Virus record (IMG/VR): IMGVR_UViG_3300021225_000052
Coordinates: 1 to 22,718 of that record
Strand: one strand, 5' to 3'
DNA length: 22,718 nt
Source of the DNA: a virus
Below are positions 5,335-14,400 of this stretch, piece after piece. Each line of letters opens with the position of its first letter. Positions within the stretch are counted from its first letter, which is position 1. Under the pieces are notes generated by a model. That model saw only the letters and a program-made list of their open reading frames with translations. It did no database searches and was not told the origin of the DNA. The position numbers and the translations under genes were made by a program.

Positions 5335-8298
5335 ATGGAACCGCTTGAGTTTGTAGCGGCGGTTTTGCCACCGCCCGGAAATGGGCGCTATTGTGTGGTG
5401 GAACTTTCAAGAAAAAAAGAACACGTATATGTTCACACACTGGAGGAAGCACAACCTGTAATCGACAGATGGAAGAAGGCAGGCGAAGACATTTACTTCG
5501 CGTTCGGTACGTTCGGGGAAGGCGAGAACAAGCGCACGGCGGACAACGTGCAGATGGTCAAGACCTTTGCCGTGGACGTGGACTGCAACCATCCCAAGGA
5601 CATCCCTGACGAAGAAGGCAACATCAAGCCCAAGGCGTACCCATCCGCCAAGGCCGCAGCACAGGCCATCATGGATTTCACCGAAGCTACTGGGCTGTCC
5701 GCACTGGGCGACCCATGGATGGTGGCATCTGGCGGCGGTGTGCACGCATACTGGCCGCTGACTGAGGCGGTGGATGTCAACGAGTGGAAGCCGGTGGCCG
5801 AGGCGTTCAAGCGCATGTGCTACCAGAACAAGCTGGACATTGACCCAACAGTTACATCAGACGCATCCCGCGTTCTGCGTGTGCCTGACACCATCAACAA
5901 GGGCATCAAGAACAAGAAGCGTGTGCGTGAGCAGACCAACGTGCGCTTCGTAAGCGAAGGTGCTGTGTTCGAGTTGGCAGACATCCGAGCTGTGGTTGAG
6001 AAGAACCTCATCGGCACGCAGTATGAAGTCACGGCCAAGCAAGCCAACAACGTGGTTGAACTCCCCGGTACTAGGCCAGCCGCACCCTCGGCAAGCCAAG
6101 TCAAATTGTTTGAGAACAGCGTCACACGGTTCAAGAACATCGTGGTCAAGACCCGTGCAGGCACAGGCTGTGGCCAGATCGCACACTACGTGGAGAACGC
6201 TGAGCAGGACGGCATGGAACCCCTGTGGCGTGGCATTTTGTCTTGGACGAAGGTCTGTGTAGATGGCGAAGGTGCATCGAAGTGGATCAGCGACATGCAC
6301 CCCTACAGCGAAGACCGCATGAAGACGAAGCTGGCCGAGATCAAAGGCCCCTACCCATGCACGAAGATGGACTCGGAGAACCCCGGAGTCTGCCCCGGAT
6401 GCCAGCATTGGGGAAAGATTACAAACCCGCTGATCTTCGGACGCGACATGGCGGTGACCACAGTGGAGAGCGTGGTGGAATTACCACGCGTAGCGATGGA
6501 CGAGGAAGTCAAGAAAGTGCTTCGCCCTGAAGCACCCCGAGGCTACGCTTATGGTGAGCGTGGTGGCATTTTTATCCAGAAGGAAGACGAAGATGCGCAG
6601 GGCAACAAGACCACGCGCAACGTTCTGATTATTCCTTACGACCTTTTCCCTGTGGACATCTTGAGCCACAACGGAGAGCACACAGTACACCTCATGGCCA
6701 TCAGGCGCGAGGGCGTGCAGAACATCACGATGCCCCAGAAGGCTGTCGTGAGCCAAGACGAGACAGTTAAGTCTCTGGCCAACCAAAACATCGTGGCGTC
6801 GTTCGGCCGAGGCAACGACAAGAACCTGTTTGATTACGTACGCGCAAGCGTTGAGAAGATGAGCAACGAGAAGTCGCCCGTCAAAGTACCAGCCAACTAT
6901 GGCTGGCAAGAGAACGGCACATTCGTGTATGCCGGAAAGATTTACAGCGAGACAGCCGCCCCGATAGAAGTGCCGATGCCCGGCCTTGAGAACATCGTGG
7001 CCAACACCAAACCCCACGGCTCAATCGAGAACTGGGTGACGTTCATCAAAATGCTTATAGCAAAAAAGCTATATGGCCACCTGTCTGTTGTACTGGCTGG
7101 AGCAAGCGCTCCGTTCATGCGCTTCACAGGTATCTATGGTATGACATACCACTGCGGCTCAACCGAGTCCGGTACAGGTAAATCACTGGCACTGGAAGGT
7201 GCTGCTTCAATCTGGGGTCACCCAACACACTACCGCACAGGCAAGAGTACTTCTCCTGTGGCCATGCAGCAACGCCTTGGTCTGCTGCAAAGTCTGCCCT
7301 TGGTGACGGATGAGATCACCGCCAAGAACCGCAAGGATGCTGAGTGGTTCCCCGAGTTCCTACTGGACATGACCGAGGGTCGCGGTAAGGAGCGTATGGA
7401 GTCAGGCGCAAACAAAGAGCGCTTGAACCTTTCTATCTGGCAGACTGTGGCCATCATGTCCTCCAATACCCACGTGGTGGACTACCTAACAGGCTCCCGC
7501 AAGCACTCATCAGAAGGTGAGATGCGCCGCGTTTTGGAGTTTGTCATGGACGAAGAGTTGTCATGGGAACCCCATGAGATCGAAGTCATCAAGTCTTTGC
7601 AAGCCAACTACGGCGTAGTCGGTCACGAGTTGGCAGAGTTCTTGGCCAAGAATGTACCGATGCTCAAAACCATGGTGCCCGATGTGGTGCGTAACTGCTA
7701 CAAGGACTTCGGTGCTACCAATGACGAGCGCTTCTGGATGGCAGGCGTTGGCACAATCATGACGGCCGGTGCGATTCTCGGCAGTAAGTACATGAACATT
7801 GTTGACTTCCCCCTGCACGACATCAAAGAGTTTCTCAAGGCTCGGGTCAATGCAGCACGCGGTACTGTGCGCACCAGCAAGCGCAACGCAGAGGATGTCT
7901 TGAACGGCTTCATCCAAGAGAACTACGGCAAGTTCGTGGTGGTACGCTTTAACGCCAAGTCAGGCGCAAGCGCACTGCTGGGGGACACAGCCCTGATCGA
8001 CTCTTCCACAACCCGCTCGGTAGTTATGGGGCGCGTGGAGCACGGCGTAACAGCCAACCACGTTGACTTCTATATCGAGGAGCGCCTGCTAAAAACCTTC
8101 TGCTCCAACATGAGCTTCGGCTACGCGGACTTCAAGCGCCAGCTTGAGCGCCAGTTTGTAGTGTCCTACATGCCCAAGAAAGACTTGATGGCAAGAACTG
8201 GCGGCCCACCCATGCGGGTTGCCACAATGAAGATTTCGAGAGAAATCTCCACGATGGATGAAGAAATTATCAATCCTTTATCCGTGGCAGCGGCTTGA
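5335..8298 (+). CDS. Primase-helicase fusion (AEP primase + DUF927-type ATPase)
   Basis: A 987-aa replication protein. The N-terminal third resembles an archaeo-eukaryotic primase: Asp81-x-Asp83 in AVDVDCNH as the metal site, SGGGVHAYWPL (132-142) with His137 as the second motif, and RVLRVPDTINKG (179-190) as the third region. Then comes a cysteine cluster, Cys342, Cys353 and Cys356 with His358 (CPGCQHWGK), likely zinc-binding. Residues 400 to about 740 match DUF927-type helicases: GYAYGERGG near 403, Walker A GSTESGTGKS (608-617), Walker B LVTDE (656-660) and sensor MSSN (708-711). It would lay primers and unwind the phage replication fork in one chain. It is the last gene of the module and runs into the terminators. 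Domain calls are strong; primer synthesis is inferred. Confidence 0.9.
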   Translation: MEPLEFVAAVLPPPGNGRYCVVELSRKKEHVYVHTLEEAQPVIDRWKKAGEDIYFAFGTFGEGENKRTADNVQMVKTFAVDVDCNHPKDIPDEEGNIKPKAYPSAKAAAQAIMDFTEATGLSALGDPWMVASGGGVHAYWPLTEAVDVNEWKPVAEAFKRMCYQNKLDIDPTVTSDASRVLRVPDTINKGIKNKKRVREQTNVRFVSEGAVFELADIRAVVEKNLIGTQYEVTAKQANNVVELPGTRPAAPSASQVKLFENSVTRFKNIVVKTRAGTGCGQIAHYVENAEQDGMEPLWRGILSWTKVCVDGEGASKWISDMHPYSEDRMKTKLAEIKGPYPCTKMDSENPGVCPGCQHWGKITNPLIFGRDMAVTTVESVVELPRVAMDEEVKKVLRPEAPRGYAYGERGGIFIQKEDEDAQGNKTTRNVLIIPYDLFPVDILSHNGEHTVHLMAIRREGVQNITMPQKAVVSQDETVKSLANQNIVASFGRGNDKNLFDYVRASVEKMSNEKSPVKVPANYGWQENGTFVYAGKIYSETAAPIEVPMPGLENIVANTKPHGSIENWVTFIKMLIAKKLYGHLSVVLAGASAPFMRFTGIYGMTYHCGSTESGTGKSLALEGAASIWGHPTHYRTGKSTSPVAMQQRLGLLQSLPLVTDEITAKNRKDAEWFPEFLLDMTEGRGKERMESGANKERLNLSIWQTVAIMSSNTHVVDYLTGSRKHSSEGEMRRVLEFVMDEELSWEPHEIEVIKSLQANYGVVGHELAEFLAKNVPMLKTMVPDVVRNCYKDFGATNDERFWMAGVGTIMTAGAILGSKYMNIVDFPLHDIKEFLKARVNAARGTVRTSKRNAEDVLNGFIQENYGKFVVVRFNAKSGASALLGDTALIDSSTTRSVVMGRVEHGVTANHVDFYIEERLLKTFCSNMSFGYADFKRQLERQFVVSYMPKKDLMARTGGPPMRVATMKISREISTMDEEIINPLSVAAA

Positions 8299-8304
8299 GC
8301 GGGG

Positions 8305-8326
8305 GCAGGGGTTCTTCGTCCCCTGC
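8305..8326. terminator. GC-rich hairpin just after the primase-helicase stop
   Basis: GCAGGGG (8305-8311) and CCCCTGC (8320-8326) form a perfect 7-bp stem around an 8-base loop. No T-run follows on the + strand. On the - strand it is followed by CCCGC, so it would act as a structural stop or RNA-end protector rather than a classic terminator. Confidence 0.5.
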
Positions 8327-8348
8327 ATCGACACTGAGGCTGTAAGAA

Positions 8349-8386
8349 CCGAGGGCTTGAACAAGGCCCTCGGCATTCGTTTGTTT
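8349..8386 (+). terminator. Rho-independent terminator between convergent modules
   Basis: CCGAGGGC (8349-8356) and GCCCTCGG (8366-8373) form a perfect 8-bp stem with a 9-base loop. It is followed by the T-rich stretch CATTCGTTTGTTT (8374-8386). It should stop transcripts from the replication module. On the - strand the same stem is followed by TTCTTA, so it may also slow transcripts coming from the virion module. Confidence 0.75.
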
Positions 8387-8410
8387 GACGCCCGAGCAAA
8401 GATCGGGGTC
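8387..8410. terminator. Third hairpin in the convergence zone
   Basis: GAC-CCCGA and TCGGG-GTC pair around the loop GCAAAGA with one bulged G at 8390. On the - strand it is the first structure after the stop of the giant virion gene, but it lacks a T-run. It is probably part of a shared stop region. Confidence 0.4.
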
Positions 8411-8420
8411 AAGGACGGCT

Positions 8421-11400
8421 TTACTGGCGTGTGGTTTTATCGACTGCCTTGAGGAAGGCTCGGGCGTATTCCGTCTGAGCCTTGTCGATCCGCGCCAGCA
8501 TCTCATCCTTCTGCTCTGTGGTCATGGTGGGGGATGCCTCAATCTGACGGCGGTACTTGGCGAACTCCCCAAGCTTCTGCTGTACCGAGCCAGACACCGA
8601 TGCTGCCCCCAGCTTGTCAGCGTGTTCTTGGGCAAACGCTCTGGCTTCCGCTGTCTTACCCTGCTCCACGAGACGGTTGAACGTACCCTTGGTCTGCTGG
8701 ATATTGAGCATTGCATCGTACGCTTCGTCCAGTGTGCCACGGCCTTCGACGGGCTGGAACAAACCACCAATGAACGGTGTCTTGCTGGCCTTGAGCGATG
8801 GCTGTGCGACATCGGCTTTCATCTCGGTGTTCAGTATCGGGTTGGCCAACTGCACCAAAGCGATGCCTGCGCCGCCCGTGTAACCACGGATGAGGTAGTC
8901 GATGCTGATTGGCGACAAACCTTCTTTGCCCGTAAGCTGCTTGATGGTCTCGCTACCTGTGATGCTACCGAGCAACTTGGCAAACTCTGTGGTGGACTCG
9001 CGTGAACGCTCAGCCGCCAGCATTTTCTGCTCACGTTGGGACTCGATGTCGCCACCAAAGAACGACTTGCCAAGGTACACCTCGGTGATAGGCTTGATAC
9101 CCTGTGGCAAGCTGAATGGGTTAGTCTGTGCCACAAGTTTGAGCCAGCCGCCCACGGCCTTAGATGCCTTCTCGTCGTTGGACGCCATGTCAAGGATAGC
9201 CTCGGGCAACGCTTTGAACACATAACCCAATTCAAACGGAATAGGTACGCGCAAGGGCTCGTCAAAGCCGGGCACATATACAAACCAGTTTCCGTAGCGT
9301 TCTTCAGGCTTAGCGCGTTTGTACGCCTCATCATCGGACATCATGGCGGCGTAGGCCATTGTGCCTGCGGCAAGCATCAAACCGCGAGCCATCATCTTCT
9401 GCTTAATCTTAAGCTGGTCGCTGAATGGCATCTGGCCTGTGTATGCGCGGTAGAGCACATCCAAACCTTGGATCTGAGCGTTGAAGAACGGAATGATGAT
9501 CGACAACGCTTGCATGCTGGGCGACAAACCACGGCGGCTAAAGTTCATTGACTCAAGCGTGCGCAGTAGCGCGGCTTGCTCGGACATACCCTTGGCCAAG
9601 GAGTCTTTGTAAACCACAGCGCGGGTAGACGCATCGCCTTGCATAGCGAACGCATCCAGTCTTGCCATGAGCTTAGACCAACCGGATCGGCCAGAAGTAA
9701 TCTCTTTAAGGAACTTAGACGCATCGCGCTGGTCGCCAGAGAAAACGTTGCTACTGATAGCGCCTGAACGCATCAGCTTGGATTCAACTTCGCTGCGGCC
9801 GGCCACCATACTGGCCAACTCTTTGAAGGAACTCAGCACAGGCGTAGCGTCTGTACCGGTAGTCAGCCAAGCATTGAGCGGGTCACGTACAGTCTGACGC
9901 ACAGCGTAGGCGGGGTTCTTCACGACAAAATTACGCAGGATGTCCGCAGGGATGCCCAGCATCTTGATGGCGGCTGGCATCGTAGTTTTGATACCTTCCA
10001 TGCCCTTGATGATAAGTTCCGCTGGGATGCCGTACTTGTCCTTGTCGATGTAGACAAAGTGATCTTTGCCGTTGACTTTGAAGCGCACAGTGCTGTCGCT
10101 TGCAGGGCCAGAACCTTCTCCAAGCGCTGTTGCAATGCCCATCTTTTTGAGCAAGAACGCAGACTCTTTAATCATCTGGTTGCGAAGCGCCATGTCGGTC
10201 AGCATGAACGTGTTCTGCACAGAACTTGTGAAGATCGGCAGAATGTTCTTGTTACCACCCACCAACTCTTTCAGTTGTGGTTCTGTCTTAACGTTCCCGA
10301 TGCGTACAGGCGTCTCTTTATCCACCATCAGCTCGATGTTGCCACTGTTGCTGTTGACGCGGTAATACGGGATGTAGGGTACGGACTTCAGTTCCTTGGC
10401 CAGCTTCTCTGTGATAGCGCCAGTCTGTACGAGGAAATCAATCTGCCCGTCGTTGAACTCTTTGTAGATACGTGCTGCTTCAAGGACAGCGTCTTTCTTT
10501 GTCTTGTCGCTCTCAAGCAAGCGCATGACATCGTTGTACTCCTTCTCAGCCAGAGCGGGGTTCTCGTAGTTGAGCTTCTCCCAGCCTTTGACTTTGGCAC
10601 GCTCGCCTGCCACGTATGCGGTCAGGACGGCTTCGGCCTCTGAGTCGTTGGCAAACTTGCCCTTGTGCAGAGCCTCTGCCACTTCCAACATGTTAGCGCC
10701 CTTGACGCTGTCGTAAACGTAGCCACCGCCTTCGCCTTTGCGTAAAACCAGACGTCCGTTGGTCAGCGCTTGACCCGCATACTGGCTGCGCTGTTGGCCA
10801 AATCGCAAATAAAACTCTGCGTTCTGTGCTTCCAAAGAAGTGATAACGTTGTCGGCTACGCCACGTTTGAAGGCTTCAGACAGGGCTGCGTCTTTGTCGA
10901 TGAACTGAACGCGACCAGTCAGACCCATGACGTTGCCAAGCAACTTGTCTTTGAGTGAAGGCTCTTTGGCAATGAACGAAGCGCCGTACTGCGTGGGCTC
11001 CTGCTTGGTGCGGAAAGCCATCTGGCCATCAGCCATCCTGTATGGGCCAATCGTCTTGTTCTCAAAAGCTTTGCGAGACTGCTTCAAAGAGTAGAAGATG
11101 TCAGATGTTGATAGTACAGAGGAAGAAGTGAAGCCCAGATCACGCAAGCCTGCGCGAATCATGCCGACCAACTCCTTGAGCCATCGGCCAGCTTTTTCTT
11201 TAAAGCTCTCAGTCACGCGAGCTTCTTCGGTGTGCGCAATGATCTCACGCAAAACCTGAAGTTTTTGGACAGCCTCGCTCTTGCCCTGCGCCGCGTTGAA
11301 CTGTGCCGTGCGTGTGACTTCGTCCAAGAGTTTCTGGCCACCAATGTCAAGTGCCAGTTGACGCAGGTCAGTCTTGTTGGCGTATGCCTGCAAGCGTGGG

Positions 11401-14400
11401 ATACCAATGATGGTGTCAATACCGTAGTGGCCAACCAACTCGTGGAACACCGTGGCTTCCAAGTCTTTCAAGTCAGCGTGCTGGTCGCCCACCACCAAGA
11501 CCGTACCGTCACTGAACACAGCGCCCTGCACCATAGCGGTGGTTGGGTCAACGCCTTCTTCCGACATACGCTTGAGCAGCGACATGGGGATTTTGCCGGG
11601 GTTTGCGGCATATACCAGCTTCACATTATTAGGCAGTTTACTCTGCACTTTTTCCATGAAGTCAGCGGCTTGTCTTGCGTCGACTACGTCGCCCTCTTGC
11701 TCACGGGTACGGTAGGCTGTGCCACCTTCAGAGTCGTTGATCTCTTTGATGAGGCGCTCTTGTTCCTTGACAGACACTTTGCCGGGTACGCGTAATGGTG
11801 TTGGCAACACCTTCTCCGCCATGGGAGGCTTGCCTGTACGTGCGGGGCCAGCGGCTTCCGCAGTACCCTTGCGTGTCTTGATTTTGACGGTCTGAGAACC
11901 TTCTTTGACGGCTTCGCCCGTTGCAGTACGCAACTCTTTGGGAGCGCGGTTGACCTTGCGAGTCTCTTGTGTTGTGCGCTTGGAAGGTGCTTCCTGCTTG
12001 CTCTGAGCCAGCGTCTCTTGGAAGTACGCAATCTGCTCTTTGAGCGTGGCCTTGTACTCAGGCGTTTTCTTACCGAGCTCGATGGCCTTGGCTGTGTACA
12101 TGTCCGCAACTGATCTGCGGAAGTCTTTCACTCGTGGATCATCGTCGCCGTAGCGGTCTTCCAGCGCTGTCATGCGCTTGGTTAAGTCTTTCTCAAACTT
12201 AGCAAACTCAGGCTCTTTCTCGCCCAACTCACGGGCGAGGACACGCATCTGCTCGGACGCTTCGGCTTCTTTGCGCACGTCGCCTGAATTGATACGCTTG
12301 GCTGTCTTGGCGGCGCGGCTGATTGTTGGCCTAGTAGCGACCTCACCCGCTGCCTTGCGGGATTCCATTTCCGTAGCCAAAACTTTTTTGTACTCAGGCG
12401 TGGCTTTGCCAAGCTCAATGGCTTTATTTTCCAACACCGTTGCACGGCGATCAATCAAGCGCAAGACTTTTTCGTCGTCTTCTCCCAGCTTTTCAGTCTG
12501 GGCAGCAATGTAGTCGTCAACTGTTTTTTCGTAGGCTTTATAAGCAGGTTTCTTTTTGCCAAGCTCAAGCGCCAACGCGTACAAGTCTGCGGACTTTTCT
12601 TTCTTGGCTTCCTGTTCGGCTTTGGCTTTTGTAGCCGCAGTACTTTTCTTCTCCACGGGTACTGTGGTGTACAGCTTGGCGTGAATGGCTTCGATGGCTT
12701 TCTCAACGGGTTTGAGGTTTGTCTCGACCAAAGCATCGCGTCGCTTTGTCAGGGCGTCGATCTTGCGCTTGAGGTCGTACTTCTCTTTGGCATCCAACTG
12801 CCGTGCGCCACGGGCTTCGGCTTTACCTTGCTTGGCTTTAAGGTTCTCCACCTTCTCGGCCATGGTGGGCGTAGCCAAACCGCTTTCAAGCTGGTCGCTC
12901 AAAGTGTTCAGTTGCTCGTTGTACTCGTCAATTCTTTGCAGTACAGACTTCTTGGCGTTGCCTTGGCGGGTTGTGATCTTGCGAAGTTCTGCGTCAATCT
13001 GGTCTTTGATGAGTTCGTACTCAACCGCCGCTGCACCACCCTTGTCGTAGACGTCTTGGAGCTTGACGTTTTCCATGATAGGCAAGCCGTTCTCGCCAAC
13101 AACAACTTTGCCTTTTCTATCCAAGAGAGGGCGCTGGATGGTCTCGTTGTTTGTGCCGTTGTCAAACTGTGCTTTTTGCTTGTTGTCGTAGTACTGACCA
13201 AAGTAGTCAGCACGCTCACGCTTCGTACCCGCTAAGTCAAGGCGGTCATCCAGTGCTTTAATCAGGTTGTCGGTACTGGTGCGCTCGGCTTCAACTTTGG
13301 CGTTTCGCTCTTTGCGCTGACGCTGTTCTTCAATCTTGGCGGCGCGTTCAATGGCTGACTCGTCACCGTTGTTGATGGCTGTGCGAAGCAGGTTGGCTTC
13401 GCCAAACAATTCCATGGTCTTGGTGTCGGCCTTGGGTTCTTCTTTGAGCACTTCTTTGGGCGCAGCAGTAGGCGGCTGCTCCACGGCCAAGGCTTCTTCC
13501 TTGGTCTGTGCCACAGGAATGGGCGCTTCCTCTTGCGTAAACAACTCACGGGTCTGGCCACGTTGCTCAAGGTTGGCTTGCTTCTCTTCCAGCACAGAAC
13601 GCTTCTGACCGAAGCTGTCCATGAGGTCGGTGCGCTCTTTCTTGAGTTCATCAATCTTGGCTGTCAGTTTGGGTAGCTCACCAAATGAGCCTAGCTGCGC
13701 TGCGTCCGCAAGCTTCTTCTGAGCGTTCTTGAGCTTGGTGTCGATGCTGGCAAGCGCTGATTTAGACTGGGCTTCCAACTCCTGCGGGGTGAGCGTTGTG
13801 CCACCCAGACCTTCGATGGTCTGTGCAGACTTCTCAACTTCCTTCTCAAGCGGCTCGTACTGGGCGTACAACTCGTTGATCTTGGCGGTGTCGCCTGCGT
13901 TGGCGGCATCTTGCAACTGTTTTTGCAGGTCTGCAAGTTGGGTTTTAAGCTTGTCGTGTTGCTCCATCGCCCGACCCAAGTTGGGCTTCTCAGGCATGAC
14001 GCGGCCAGCCATGACCGCACCGGGGCGTTCAGTCTCACGAATACCTTCAGGCAATACCACGGGAGGTTTGGGAGCTTCTCCGGTAGGCGCAGGCAAAGCC
14101 AACATGGGCTCGGGTGCTGGCAGTTGGGCTTGGGCAGGAGCGGCTTCGGCAGGGGCAGGCTCGGCTACTGGAGGCGTAGGAACTTGCAACGCTTGGGCGG
14201 CTTGGGCGGCAGCTTCTTGCTCTGCGGCTTGTCGTGCAGCAACTTCGTCTCGGGCTGCACCTTTTTCAGACAAACGACCAACGGCACCCAGAGGGCCAAG
14301 CAAACCAACTTGGTATGCGGTCTGGCCATACTCTTTCATCGCATCAGGAGAAGTCAGGGACAAGCCTGCCTGTGCGCGTTCCAGCATTTGCTGGGCAATC

